DNA from: Desulfarculus sp. | GTDB lineage: Bacteria; Desulfobacterota; Desulfarculia; Desulfarculales; Desulfarculaceae | Direction of reading: 5' to 3' | Length of the DNA: 64,000 nucleotides | Assembly (NCBI GenBank): GCA_003605055.1 | Contig: QZKP01000020.1 | Span: forward strand, 62,001-126,000 | Shown here: one piece after another, positions 55,830-64,000 of the stretch | How the letters are laid out: each line of letters starts with the position of its first letter | Numbering within the stretch: the first letter of the stretch is position 1 | Notes under the pieces: generated by a model | The model's input: only the letters and a program-made list of their open reading frames with translations | Told to the model about the DNA's origin: nothing | Database searches by the model: none | Position numbers and translations under genes: made by a program

Positions 55830-57563
55830 ATGAGCCCAGAGGACAAAAAGCCCCTGCTGGCCGGCGAAGGGGTGCTGGCCGTGGATTCCTCCCTGCGCGT
55901 GCTGGGCTGCAACCAAGTGGCCCGGCAGTTGCTGGGCGGGGAGCTGAACCCGGGCGAGCCCCTGCGCCTGGAGCGGCTGCTGGCCGGGCCGGAGTTGGGC
56001 GACTTCCAGGCCGTGCTGGACAACGCCCTGGGCCGGGGGGCGGGCACCAGCGGCCTGCACTGCCGCATGCACGACGCGTCCGGCCAGGAGTTCAACGGCG
56101 AATACAGCATCAACCCCCTGTTCGGGCCCGGCCGGCAGGTGGCGGGGGCCCTTATCACCTTTCGGGACCTGGACTTCGTCCCCCTGAAGGAGGGGCGCCT
56201 GGACCCGGGCGAGACCCTGCCGGACATGCCGCGGCTGGGCTACCAGGCCCTGTTCGAGAACCTGGCCGAGGGCATCTTCACCATCAACACCCGCTGGCGC
56301 ATCACCTCCTTCAACCAGCGGGCCGAGGAGATCACCGGCTACCGCCGCGACGAGGTGCTGGGCCGCCACTGCTGGGACATCTTCCGCTCGGACCTGTGCC
56401 AGTCGGTCTGCCCCCTGCGCACCACCCTGGAGAGCGGGGTGATCCGCATGGACCAGGACGTGCGCATGCTGCACAAGGGGGGCCGGCGCCTGGGGGTGCT
56501 GGTGAACACCTCGGTGGTGCGCGACCGCTCCGGCGCGGTGGTGGGGGCGGTGGAGAGCTTCCGGCCCCTGGACGGCCTGGCCCAAGGCCTGCCCGAGGGC
56601 CAGCAAGGCCACTCCTTCGCTGACATCATCGGCTCCAGCCCCTCCATGCGCCGCCTGTTCCAGATGCTGCCCGACGTGGCCGCCAGCGAGGCCAGCGTGC
56701 TCATCTCCGGCGAGAGCGGCACCGGCAAGGAGCTGTTCGCCCGGGCCATCCACCACCACTCCCCGCGCAAACAGGGGCCCTTCGTGGCCGTGAACTGCTC
56801 GGCCCTGGCCGAGACCCTGTTGGAGAGCGAGCTGTTTGGCCACGAGAAGGCCGCCTTCACCGGCGCGGTGCGCTCCAGGGTGGGGCGCTTCGAGCTGGCC
56901 AAGGGCGGCACCCTGTTCCTGGACGAGATTGGCGAGCTCAAACCGGAGTTGCAGGTGAAGCTCCTCAGGGTGCTGGAGCAGAAGGTCTTCGAGCGAGTGG
57001 GCGGCACCCGGCTCATCCCCATGGACGCCCGCATCATCGCGGCCACCAACCGGGATCTGGTCAAGGACATGCAGTTGGGCCGCTTCCGGGAGGACCTGTT
57101 CTACCGCCTGCGCACCGTGCCGCTCAGCATCCCGCCCCTGCGCCAGCGCCGCGAGGAGATACCGCTGTTGGTGCAGCACTTCATGGCCCAGCTCAATGTT
57201 CGGCACGACAAGCAGGTGCGCTCCGTGGACCCCAAGGTGATGAAGATGCTCATGAACTACCACTGGCCCGGCAACGTGCGCGAGCTGGAGCGGGTCATTG
57301 AGCACGCCTACGTCTTCGTCAAGGGGCCGGTGATCTTCCCGCACAACCTGCCCGCCCTGGGCGAGTTCATGCTCGAGCGCCAGGCCGGCCCCCGGCCGGT
57401 GCCCGCTCCGGAGGCGGCCGGCGCCGGCCCGGATCAGGAGCAGCGGGAGATGATTCTGGAGGCCCTGGCCCAGAGCGGCGGCCGGCGCCAGGAGGCGGCC
57501 GCGCGTCTGGGTATGAGCCGCACCTCCCTCTGGCGCCGCATGAAGGAGCTGGGTCTGGGTTGA
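55830..57563 (+). CDS. Sigma-54-dependent enhancer-binding protein (PAS-PAS-AAA-Fis), module 2
   Basis: The 577-residue regulator has a first PAS-like domain (residues 10-115), a second PAS domain with [20 protein letters not shown] and the Cys pair [14 protein letters not shown] (Cys 190 and 194), an AAA domain (Walker A GESGTGKE, Walker [11 protein letters not shown]) and a Fis-type C-terminus ([22 protein letters not shown]). The sigma-54 contact loop reads AAFTGA instead of GAFTGA. It likely controls the NuoEFG-HdrA-like operon, whose -24/-12 promoter and phased repeats lie downstream. The ATG at 55830 has no strong ribosome site. The PQQ-type dehydrogenase gene now separates it from the operon. 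Confidence 0.93.
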   Translation: MSPEDKKPLLAGEGVLAVDSSLRVLGCNQVARQLLGGELNPGEPLRLERLLAGPELGDFQAVLDNALGRGAGTSGLHCRMHDASGQEFNGEYSINPLFGPGRQVAGALITFRDLDFVPLKEGRLDPGETLPDMPRLGYQALFENLAEGIFTINTRWRITSFNQRAEEITGYRRDEVLGRHCWDIFRSDLCQSVCPLRTTLESGVIRMDQDVRMLHKGGRRLGVLVNTSVVRDRSGAVVGAVESFRPLDGLAQGLPEGQQGHSFADIIGSSPSMRRLFQMLPDVAASEASVLISGESGTGKELFARAIHHHSPRKQGPFVAVNCSALAETLLESELFGHEKAAFTGAVRSRVGRFELAKGGTLFLDEIGELKPELQVKLLRVLEQKVFERVGGTRLIPMDARIIAATNRDLVKDMQLGRFREDLFYRLRTVPLSIPPLRQRREEIPLLVQHFMAQLNVRHDKQVRSVDPKVMKMLMNYHWPGNVRELERVIEHAYVFVKGPVIFPHNLPALGEFMLERQAGPRPVPAPEAAGAGPDQEQREMILEALAQSGGRRQEAAARLGMSRTSLWRRMKELGLG

Positions 57564-57594
57564 GCGAGGGCTGCTTTTCGTTCAACGCCGGGGT

Positions 57595-58728
57595 TCAACG
57601 GGCCTGATAGGTTATGCGATAGATCGCCCCGGCCCGGTCGTCGCTCAGCAGCAGGGCCCCGGTCCCGTCCACCAGCACGTCCACCGGACGACCCCAGGCG
57701 CTCATCTCCTCCAACCAGCCCGTGGCGAAAGGCCGGTAGTCCACCACCTTGTCTCCTTTCAGGCGCACCAGGCTGAGGCGGTAACCGATGGGGGCGCGAC
57801 GGTTCCAGGAGCCGTGCTCGGCGATGAAGACAACTCCCCGGTATTGCGGCGGGAACATCTGGCCGGTGTAAAAGCACATCCCCAAAGGCGCCACGTGGGC
57901 CGGAAGCTTCAGGGCGGGGGGCGCGAATTCGGAGCATTTTTGGCCCTGGTTCAACTTGGGGTCCGGCACCCCGGCGTGGCAAAAGGGAAAGCCGAAATTC
58001 AGGCCGGCCCGGGGGGCGCGGTGCAGGCTGTCTGGAGGCAGGGTGTCACCCATCCAGTCCCGGCCGTTGTTGGTGAACCACAGCACCCCGCTGGAGGGCC
58101 GCCAAGCGAATCCCACCGAGTTGCGTATGCCTCTGGCGTACACCTGGTACCGGCCCCGGGGATCCATGCGGATAATGGTGGCGTAGGGGTCGGGGCGCTC
58201 GCACACATTGCAGGGAGCCCCCACCGCGATGTAAAGCCAGCCGTCGGGGCCGAAGGCGGCGTAGCGCCAACCGTGGTGATCCTCGCCGGGCAGACCGCTG
58301 CTTATCAGCTCCGGCTTGGGGGGGTCGTCCAGGCGGCCTTCGATGTCCGGGAGCTTGAACACCTTATCCACCGCGGCCACATAGAGCGCGCCGTCTTTGA
58401 AGGCCACCCCGTTGGGCTGTCGCAAACCATAGGCAATGGTGAACACCTTGCCGGCCCTGCCCTTGCCGCCGTCCTTCACGGCATAGACTTTGTCCTGCCG
58501 GGTTCCCACGAACAGGGTGCCCTTTTCGCCCAGGCAGAGAGAACGGGCCCCCGGCACCCGGGCGTGCACCTGAATGTTGAACCCAGACGGCAACTTCAGC
58601 TTCTTCACAGGAAGCTCATCCCCCCAGCTAAAAGGTGGCAACACCGGCGTGATTCCCAGGGCCCAGGCCCCGCTTACCAAGGCCGCCAGGGCCAGGGCCG
58701 GCAACAGCCACTTGCGCGAAAAAGCCAT
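57595..58728 (-). CDS. Secreted PQQ-dependent (sorbosone/glucose) dehydrogenase-like protein
   Basis: The 377-residue protein has a signal peptide (MAFSRKWLLPALALAALVSG) and a six-bladed propeller with LPSGFNIQVHARVPGARSL, GLRQPNGVAFKDGALYVA, GWRYAAFGPDGWLYIAVG, SVGFAWRPSSGVLWFTNNGRD and VFIAEHGSWNRR, as in the sorbosone dehydrogenase family. A Cys pair in APCNVCERPDPY may form a disulfide. It oxidises a sugar in the periplasm if PQQ is available, and no PQQ synthesis gene is seen. It is the only gene in a segment flanked by two copies of the activator's 3' end, so it may be an insertion. GAGAGGTGGCG precedes the ATG. Confidence 0.88.
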   Translation of the reverse strand: MAFSRKWLLPALALAALVSGAWALGITPVLPPFSWGDELPVKKLKLPSGFNIQVHARVPGARSLCLGEKGTLFVGTRQDKVYAVKDGGKGRAGKVFTIAYGLRQPNGVAFKDGALYVAAVDKVFKLPDIEGRLDDPPKPELISSGLPGEDHHGWRYAAFGPDGWLYIAVGAPCNVCERPDPYATIIRMDPRGRYQVYARGIRNSVGFAWRPSSGVLWFTNNGRDWMGDTLPPDSLHRAPRAGLNFGFPFCHAGVPDPKLNQGQKCSEFAPPALKLPAHVAPLGMCFYTGQMFPPQYRGVVFIAEHGSWNRRAPIGYRLSLVRLKGDKVVDYRPFATGWLEEMSAWGRPVDVLVDGTGALLLSDDRAGAIYRITYQAR

Positions 58729-58933
58729 CGCCACCTCTCTGTTGCGCGCTCCGGTTTCATTGTCGCACAAAAGACGGCGGCAGGTTGAAAGCGGCTTCTC
58801 GACAAGGCCGGGCCGGAGGTTGCGCTCGTTGTACAACCGGGGTTAGGATCAGGCGCGGCGGGGGCGCCTGCTGTGCGTGCCCAAGAACGGGCCTGGAGGC
58901 TTAACCGTTCCACATGTGGCCGCCACTTTTCCC

Positions 58934-59021
58934 AGTCCGCCGGCCGGCGCCAGGAGGCGCCGAGCCTCTGGGCATGGGCCGCGCCTCTCTGGCGGCGCAT
59001 GAAGTATCTGGGTCTGGGTTG
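58934..59021 (+). pseudogene. Decayed copy of the 3' end (Fis helix-turn-helix) of the module-2 activator
   Basis: This 88-bp stretch aligns along the sense strand with the end of the activator gene (57475-57559). It preserves blocks such as CCGGCGCCAGGAGGCG, TCTGGC and CATGAAG and the terminal TCTGGGTCTGGGTTG. Relative to the intact copy it has a one-base deletion and a two-base deletion, so the frame is lost then restored: QSAGRRQEA, then nonsense, then LWRRMKYLGLG, and the stop codon is lost. It has no start or upstream part and is a broken fragment. Confidence 0.8.
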
Positions 59022-59026
59022 CGCTG

Positions 59027-59067
59027 TGTTCCAATTATGTTTCAGCAATGTTTCACGATTTGTTCCA
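59027..59067 (+). repeat. Four TGTTYCA direct repeats phased at 11-12 bp
   Basis: TGTTCCA at 59027, TGTTTCA at 59038, TGTTTCA at 59049 and TGTTCCA at 59061 lie on one face of the helix. An inverted copy TGAAACA occurs at 59142-59148, beside an AACAAA-T-TTTGTT dyad. They sit about 180-220 bases upstream of the sigma-54 promoter start and are probable enhancer sites for the module-2 activator. The 58729-59289 gap otherwise holds the pseudogene above and no other gene. Confidence 0.65.
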
Positions 59068-59222
59068 AGCCAAGTTTTGCACATCCTGCCGGACATTAAG
59101 GCCAACGATCTCCTTTGCCGGCCTGCCCATGCCTGAGTCCCTGAAACAAATTTTGTTGCAAAGACCCGGGCCCAGACAGCGGCCTAGGATTATCCCCTGA
59201 AAAATACGCTGGTTATGGGTAA

Positions 59223-59238
59223 TGGCCCTTGTTTTGCA
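59223..59238 (+). promoter_or_regulatory. Sigma-54 (-24/-12) promoter of the NuoEFG-HdrA-like operon
   Basis: TGGCCC-TTGTT-TTGCA (59223-59238) has GG and GC 12 bases apart and a perfect TTGCA at -12; the -24 half departs from TGGCAC by one base. Transcription would start near 59248, about 42 bases before the first gene. Confidence 0.75.
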
Positions 59239-59289
59239 GTCCAAGGGTCCGAGTGTGCCATCCGTCACATTCGGCAAAGGAGAATAGTG

Positions 59290-59772
59290 ATGAAGCCGGC
59301 GATAGACATTGATCTCGACGAAATAATGGAGCGTTACCCCGGGCGGCCGGAGTCCCTGATCTTCCTGATGCAGGACGTCCAGGCCGCCTTCAGCTACATC
59401 TCGCCCGAGGCCCTGACCCTGGTCTGCGACTACACCGGGGTGCCCATGAGCCAGGCCTACGCGGTGGCCACCTTCTACCAGTCCTTCTCCCTGGAGCCCC
59501 GCGGCGAGCACGAGATCAAGGTCTGTTTGGGCACCGCCTGTCACCTCAAGGGCAGCCAGCGCATCGTGGACGAGCTGTCCCGCCGCCTGGGGGTGGACGC
59601 CGGCCAGACCACCGAGGACCTCAAGTACACCCTGGAAACGGTCAATTGCCTGGGCGCCTGCGCCCTGGCCCCGGTGGTGGTGGCCGATGAGGACTACCTG
59701 GCCAACGTGACCGCCAAAAAGCTGAACAAGCTCCTCAAAGAGCTTTCCCAGGATATAGAGGAGAGGCCATGA
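59290..59772 (+). CDS. NuoE-like [2Fe-2S] subunit (24-kDa type)
   Basis: The 160-residue protein has the thioredoxin-like fold with the four cluster cysteines in VCLGTACHLKGS and VNCLGACALAPVV. The N-terminal helical bundle includes IFLMQDVQAAFSYISPEALTLVC. Such subunits occur in complex I, NAD-dependent hydrogenases and formate dehydrogenases. The ATG at 59290 follows AAAGGAGAATAGTG. It starts the operon, overlaps the next gene by four bases (ATGA) and passes electrons from the NuoF-like flavoprotein. Confidence 0.93.
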   Translation: MKPAIDIDLDEIMERYPGRPESLIFLMQDVQAAFSYISPEALTLVCDYTGVPMSQAYAVATFYQSFSLEPRGEHEIKVCLGTACHLKGSQRIVDELSRRLGVDAGQTTEDLKYTLETVNCLGACALAPVVVADEDYLANVTAKKLNKLLKELSQDIEERP

Positions 59773-61670
59773 GCAAAGCGAGCACAGCCCCGCAGTTGGA
59801 AGGGCAGCGCCTGAACTCGGTCGCCGACCTGGAGCTTCTACGCCAGAACCGGCAGGAGCAGCAGGACCCGAATCGGGCCGAGGTGATCGTCTGCCACGGC
59901 ACCGGCTGCCTGGCCAACGGCAGCCCCAAGGTGGCCCAGGCCCTGAAGCAGGCCGTGGCCGCAGCGGGCCTGGAGGCGGCGGTCAAGCCCCTGATCAAGA
60001 TCACCGGCTGCCACGGCTTCTGCTCCCGCGGCCCCCTGGTGGTCATCCGGCCCCAGGGCATCTTCTATCAGCGGGTGCAGCCGGGCGACGCCGAGGAGAT
60101 CGTGGAGCAGACCCTCAAGCAGGGCCAGACCGTGGAGAGGCTGCTCTACCACGACCCCCAGAGCGACGAGTTGCTGGCCACGGTGGAGGACATCCCCTTC
60201 TACAACCTGCAGCAGCGGGTGGTGCTCAAGAACATCGGCTGGGTGGACCCCACCGACATCCGCGACACCATCCTGCGGGGCGGGTACCTGGCCCTGGCCA
60301 AGGCCCTGAGCGGCATGACCCCGGAGCAGGTGGTGGCCGAGGTGGAGCGTTCAGGCCTGCGCGGCCGCGGCGGGGCCGGCTTCCCCACCGGCCGCAAGTG
60401 GCGCAGCGCCCTGAAGGCCATCGAGAAAAAGGGCCGGCCGGTGTACGTGGTCTGCAACGGCGACGAGGGCGACCCCGGGGCCTTCATGGACCGCACCATC
60501 ATGGAGGGCGACCCCCACGCGGTTATCGAGGGCATGATCATCGGGGCCTTCGCCCTGGGCGCCGAGCAGGGCTACATCTACGTGCGCGCCGAGTATCCGG
60601 TGGCCATTCGCCACCTGAGCCTGGCCATGGCCCAGGCCCGGGAGCTGGGGCTGCTGGGCCAGAACATCCTGGGCAGCGGCTTCAACTTCGACATCCAGAT
60701 CAACCGCGGGGCCGGGGCCTTCGTCTGCGGCGAGTCCACGGCCCTGTTCACCTCCATCGAGGGCCGGGCCGGAGAGCCGCGGCCCAAGTACGTGCGCTCG
60801 GTGGAGGAGGGGCTCTGGGGCCGGCCCACGGTGCTCAACAACGTGGAGACCTGGGCCAACGTGCCCCAGATCGTGGAAAAGGGCGGCGAGTGGTACGCGG
60901 GCATCGGCGTGCCCCACAGCACCGGCACCAAGGTCTTCTCCCTGGTGGGCAAGGTCAACAACGTGGGCCTGGTGGAGGTGCCCATGGGGGTGCCCCTGGC
61001 CCACATCGTAGAGAAGATCGGCGGCGGGGTGCCCGGCGGCAAGCCCTTCAAGGCGGTGCAGACCGGCGGCCCCAGCGGCGGCTGCATCCCCTACGCCCTC
61101 AAGGACACGCCGGTGGACTACGATTCCCTGACCAAGGCCGGCTCCATGATGGGCTCCGGCGGCATGATCGTGATGGACGAGCGCGACTGCGTGGTGGACG
61201 TGGCCGCCTACTTCCTCAAGTTCCTGGAGGAGGAGTCCTGCGGCAAGTGCATCCCCTGCCGCCTGGGCCTGAGTCGCATGCGCGAGATGCTGGAGTCCTT
61301 CGGCATGGGCCAGGGCAGCGAGGAGGACCTCCAGGACCTGGGCAGCCTGGCCGCGGCCATCGCCGACGGCGCCCTCTGCGCCCTGGGCGGCAGCGCCCCC
61401 AACCCGGTCCTGACCACCGTCCGCTACTTCAAGGACGAGTACCTGGCCCACATCAACGAGCACCGCTGCCCGGCCGGGGTCTGCAAGGAGCTGATCACCT
61501 ACAGCATCGACGCCGAGGCCTGCACCGGCTGCATGACCTGCGCTCGGGCCTGCCCCCAGGAGGCCATCAGCGGCCAGAAGAAGAAGCCTCACGTCATTGA
61601 CGAGGCCAAGTGCATCCGCTGCGGCATCTGCCTGGAGTCCTGCAAGTTCGGCGCGGTGCTGGTGCGCTAG
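59769..61670 (+). CDS. NuoF-like NADH-binding flavoprotein with extra Fe-S domains
   Basis: The 633-residue subunit has an N-terminal thioredoxin-like [2Fe-2S] domain (VCHGTGCLANGSPKVAQ, CHGFCSRGPLVV), the FMN/NADH core (SGLRGRGGAGFPTGRKW, CNGDEGDPGAFMDRTIMEG), a [4Fe-4S] site SCGKCIPCRLGLSRM, and a C-terminal two-cluster ferredoxin domain (CTGCMTCARACP, CIRCGICLESC). This composition matches the NADH-oxidising subunit of bifurcating hydrogenases and related complexes, not plain complex I. It oxidises NADH or reduces NAD+. Overlap with the preceding gene shows tight coupling. Confidence 0.95.
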   Translation: MSKASTAPQLEGQRLNSVADLELLRQNRQEQQDPNRAEVIVCHGTGCLANGSPKVAQALKQAVAAAGLEAAVKPLIKITGCHGFCSRGPLVVIRPQGIFYQRVQPGDAEEIVEQTLKQGQTVERLLYHDPQSDELLATVEDIPFYNLQQRVVLKNIGWVDPTDIRDTILRGGYLALAKALSGMTPEQVVAEVERSGLRGRGGAGFPTGRKWRSALKAIEKKGRPVYVVCNGDEGDPGAFMDRTIMEGDPHAVIEGMIIGAFALGAEQGYIYVRAEYPVAIRHLSLAMAQARELGLLGQNILGSGFNFDIQINRGAGAFVCGESTALFTSIEGRAGEPRPKYVRSVEEGLWGRPTVLNNVETWANVPQIVEKGGEWYAGIGVPHSTGTKVFSLVGKVNNVGLVEVPMGVPLAHIVEKIGGGVPGGKPFKAVQTGGPSGGCIPYALKDTPVDYDSLTKAGSMMGSGGMIVMDERDCVVDVAAYFLKFLEEESCGKCIPCRLGLSRMREMLESFGMGQGSEEDLQDLGSLAAAIADGALCALGGSAPNPVLTTVRYFKDEYLAHINEHRCPAGVCKELITYSIDAEACTGCMTCARACPQEAISGQKKKPHVIDEAKCIRCGICLESCKFGAVLVR

Positions 61671-61685
61671 GGAGGTTTGCTAGAG

Positions 61686-62291
61686 ATGATCAAGTTCAAG
61701 ATCAACGACCAACAAGTACAGGCCCAGCCGGGCTGGACCGTCTTGGAGACCGCCCGGCAGCACGGCATAAACATACCCACCCTCTGCTACCACGAGGCGG
61801 TGGAGCCCTCGGGCGCCTGCCGCCTGTGCGTGGTGGAGCTTAGGGAGGGCGACTGGTCCAAGGTGGTGATCTCCTGCATGTACCCGGTGGCCGAGGGGCT
61901 AAACGTCTACACCGACAGCCAGCGGGTGAAGAACGTGCGGCGCTGGATCCTGGAGATGCTCCTGGCCGAGTGTCCGGCCAGCAAGGAGATCCAGGCCCTG
62001 GCCGCCGAGTACGGCGTGGGCAGCACCCGCTTCGCGGTGCACAACCCCGAGGAGCAGTGCATCCTCTGCGGGCTGTGCTCCCGGGTCTGCGCCCAGGTGG
62101 TGGGGGCCAACGCCATCAGCACCGTGGGCCGCGGCGTGCACAAGCAGATCGGCGCGCCCTATATGATCCCCACCGACAAATGCGTGGCCTGCGGCTGCTG
62201 CGTCACCGTATGCCCCACCGGCGCCATGCGCAGCCGCTTCGACGCGGTGCGCGGCGTGCCCAAGGTGGTCCTGGCCCACGGGGCCCGTTAG
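61686..62291 (+). CDS. NuoG-N-terminus-like iron-sulfur subunit
   Basis: The 201-residue protein has a plant-ferredoxin-like [2Fe-2S] domain (TLCYHEAVEPSGACRLCVVEL), an NuoG-like middle with no His-Cys cluster visible, and a C-terminal two-[4Fe-4S] domain (CILCGLCSRVCAQ, CVACGCCVTVCPTGA). It lacks the molybdopterin domain of NuoG, like the small Fe-S subunits of NAD-dependent bifurcating complexes. The ATG at 61686 has GGAGG about 10 bases upstream; an in-frame TTG at 61677 is less likely. It links the NuoEF-like pair to the HdrA-like protein downstream. Confidence 0.9.
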   Translation: MIKFKINDQQVQAQPGWTVLETARQHGINIPTLCYHEAVEPSGACRLCVVELREGDWSKVVISCMYPVAEGLNVYTDSQRVKNVRRWILEMLLAECPASKEIQALAAEYGVGSTRFAVHNPEEQCILCGLCSRVCAQVVGANAISTVGRGVHKQIGAPYMIPTDKCVACGCCVTVCPTGAMRSRFDAVRGVPKVVLAHGAR

Positions 62292-62304
62292 CCAGCAAGG
62301 AGGC

Positions 62305-64000
62305 ATGAACATGGACAACGGCAACGGTTGCAAGATAGGCGTCTTCCTCTGTGAGTGCGGCCGGCGCATCGCCCCTCTGGTGGACCTCAAGGGCCTAGAG
62401 CAGAAGCTGGCCCAGGACCCGGCCGTGAGCTACGTGGCCACCCTGCCCTTCGCCTGCCTCACCCCCGGCCTGAGCAACCTGCGCCAGGCGGTGGCCGCCA
62501 ACGGCCTGGACCGGCTGCTGGTGGCCGGCTGCGAGGCGCGCATCCTGCTCAAGAAGTTCGAGGGCGAACTCCTGTCCGCGGGCCTGGACGAGGGCCAGGT
62601 GGACATGGTCAACCTGCGGGACCACGTGGCCCAGGTCAGCGACCTGAGCCCCGAGGACAAGGCGGCCAAGGGCTTCAAGCTGATCCAGGCCGCGGTGGCC
62701 GGCCTGGCGGCCCTCACCCCCACGGTGCGCGAGAAGGTGGAGTTCAAGGGGCCGGTGATGGTCCTGGGCGGCGGCATCGCCACCTACTCCGCGGCCCAGG
62801 AGCTCTCCCGCCGGGGCATAGAGTCGGTCCTGGCCGTGGCCACCGACGAGTGGGAAGACGAGATACGCATGCTGCACGAGCACTACCCCGGCGAGCGCCA
62901 CTACTATGACCGCCTGAAGGAGATCATGAAGGAGGTGGACGCCAGCCCCTACATCCGGCGCATCACCGTGGGCGAGCTCACCGGCCTGACCGGCCGCACC
63001 GGCAGCTACCAGGCGACCTTCTCCGACCCCACCGGCGGCCCGCCCCGGGTGCACGAAGTCAGCGCGGTCATCGCCTGCCTGGACGGCCAGATGCTCAACC
63101 AGGGCTCCAACTTCGGACACGACGGCCGCAACGTGATCTGCCACACCGAGGCCGAGGAGATGATGTGGACCCTGGGGGTGCCCGAGGGCAAGGTGCTGTT
63201 CTGGATCAACGACTATGAGGCCGGCCACCCCGAGTACGCCTACCTCTCCTCGCGGGCGGCCTGGTCCATGGCCCGCTACATGCGCTCCCACTCCCCCCGG
63301 ACCCAGGTGACCATCTTCTACAACCACAATATGTCCATCCCCCTGTCCACCGGCGAGCGGGCGGCCAGCCGGCAGTTGGGCATCACCTGGGTTCCCTACG
63401 ACGGCTCCTTGCGGCCCACGGTGCAGACCGGCTACGTGACCTACTGCGACCCGGTCAGCCACCTGGAATGCGAGATGCCCTGGGACAAGCTGATCCTGAG
63501 CCCCCGCCGCTCGGTGGGCCACGAGGCGCTCAAGGTGGCCCAGGTGCTGGGGCTGGAGCACGTGGAGGGGCACTTCCTGGAGCAGCACAAGCAGCGGGTG
63601 CGGCCGGAGATGGTGGGCCGCGCCGAGACCATCCTGGCCGGCAGCGCCCGTTATCCCTGCGACCTGCACGAGTCCCTGCGCCAGGGCCGCCGGGCCGCGG
63701 CCGGGGTGGCGGAGATCGCGGCCACGGCCGCCCGCGGCGAGCTGTACGCCCCGCGCATGGTCTGCGTGGTGGACGCCAGCAAGTGCATCGGCTGCGGCCT
63801 GTGCAAGGAGATCTGCGACTGCGGCGGCATCGAGCCCGTGGAGGGCCCCGGCGGCAACATCCCCCGCCACGTGGACCCCATGGTCTGCACCGGCGGCGGC
63901 ACCTGCGCGGCGGCCTGCCCCTACCACGCCCTGACCCAGCAGAACAACACCACCGCCCAGCGCGAGGCGCGGGTGGCGGCCCTGGCCCGGGGGCTGGCCG
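62305..64000 (+). CDS. HdrA-like flavoprotein, 3' end cut by window
   Basis: The open frame from ATG 62305 (AGGAGG four bases upstream) runs to the window end, 565 codons visible. It starts KIGVFLCECGRRIAPLVDL, an HdrA-type N-terminus. The FAD loop reads VMVLGGGIATYSAAQELSRRG in place of the usual GGGIAGIQAA. The region CTGGGTCAAACPYHAL near the visible end and CIGCGLCKEICDCGG near 495 are cluster motifs, the first with a Gly where a Cys is normal. It is therefore a divergent HdrA. With the NuoEFG-like proteins it would form an NADH-linked Hdr-type complex, comparable in plan to Flx-Hdr or Bam-type complexes. The missing 3' part may carry more domains. Confidence 0.85.
   Translation, partial: MNMDNGNGCKIGVFLCECGRRIAPLVDLKGLEQKLAQDPAVSYVATLPFACLTPGLSNLRQAVAANGLDRLLVAGCEARILLKKFEGELLSAGLDEGQVDMVNLRDHVAQVSDLSPEDKAAKGFKLIQAAVAGLAALTPTVREKVEFKGPVMVLGGGIATYSAAQELSRRGIESVLAVATDEWEDEIRMLHEHYPGERHYYDRLKEIMKEVDASPYIRRITVGELTGLTGRTGSYQATFSDPTGGPPRVHEVSAVIACLDGQMLNQGSNFGHDGRNVICHTEAEEMMWTLGVPEGKVLFWINDYEAGHPEYAYLSSRAAWSMARYMRSHSPRTQVTIFYNHNMSIPLSTGERAASRQLGITWVPYDGSLRPTVQTGYVTYCDPVSHLECEMPWDKLILSPRRSVGHEALKVAQVLGLEHVEGHFLEQHKQRVRPEMVGRAETILAGSARYPCDLHESLRQGRRAAAGVAEIAATAARGELYAPRMVCVVDASKCIGCGLCKEICDCGGIEPVEGPGGNIPRHVDPMVCTGGGTCAAACPYHALTQQNNTTAQREARVAALARGLA

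Noticed and set aside
58828-58837. GTTGTACAAC palindrome as a regulator site for the sugar dehydrogenase
   Set aside because: A single 10-bp palindrome with no repeats, promoter geometry or regulator to link it to.
59290-64000. Class II benzoyl-CoA reductase (Bam) cluster
   Set aside because: NuoE, F, G and HdrA-like subunits resemble BamG, H, I and E in plan, but BamB, BamC and BamD are not present in the window and the AOR at 22908 is far away in a different operon.

Overview
The window is very GC-rich, densely coding bacterial DNA with strongly GC-ending codons. It carries no rRNA, tRNA or other taxonomic marker. The gene content points to a strict anaerobe of the Desulfobacterota (a Desulfarculus-like sulfate reducer or relative): heterodisulfide reductase-type (Hdr/Qmo-like) complexes, a methylene-THF reductase pair of the Wood-Ljungdahl type, a tungsten-type aldehyde oxidoreductase, c-type heme motifs in a sensor kinase, and sigma-54 activators with Cys-containing PAS domains. 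This placement is inference. No dsr, apr or sat gene lies in the window.

Layout. 1-5.9 kb: a cut beta-propeller gene, a LUD protein, a UxaA-type dehydratase, an ArsR regulator with its own operator followed by a DsrE-like protein, and an amidase. 5.9-7.0 kb: a Ca2+/Na+ antiporter. 7.1-15.6 kb: a minus-strand operon for a multisubunit Mrp/Mbh-type cation/proton antiporter with three large D-type subunits, two tiny membrane proteins and a terminal cyclic-nucleotide-binding protein. 15.8-21.7 kb: lipoyl synthase, a universal stress protein, two tandem cytidylate-kinase-like genes, a metallo-beta-lactamase-fold hydrolase, RarD and an alpha/beta hydrolase. 21.7-31.5 kb: a GntR/FadR regulator, then an eight-gene minus-strand operon livKGFMH-VOC-aor-moaD-like, with a divergent iron alcohol dehydrogenase. 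31.6-37.9 kb: IlvD/Edd dehydratase, 3-hydroxyacyl-CoA dehydrogenase, MoeB-like, DUF1537 sugar-acid kinase and DUF364 genes.

37.9-53.6 kb is the most striking part: a single minus-strand run of 12 genes. It begins with a heme-type sensor kinase, a receiver-kinase, a stress protein and a receiver protein. It continues with hdrC-hdrB-hdrA-mvhD-metV-metF, the order known for the MetFV-HdrABC-MvhD complex of acetogens, and ends with a QmoA/QmoB-like pair. HdrA is a 1477-residue double HdrA with an inserted NAD(P)H oxidoreductase (GltD-like) module. Upstream are a -24/-12 (sigma-54) promoter, three TGTTGC/GCAACA dyads and a sigma-54 activator gene.

55.4-64 kb repeats the same logic. A second sigma-54 activator, a PQQ-type sugar dehydrogenase and a decayed copy of the activator's 3' end precede an array of four TGTTYCA repeats phased at 11-12 bp. 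A -24/-12 promoter then leads into a NuoE/NuoF/NuoG-like plus HdrA-like operon that runs off the end of the window. The two activator-promoter-Hdr modules suggest that low-potential electron bifurcation (methylene-THF/NAD(P)H/ferredoxin/quinone branches) is controlled at the sigma-54 level by redox-type signals. The Mrp antiporter, AOR and alcohol dehydrogenase fit the same ferredoxin-centred energy metabolism.
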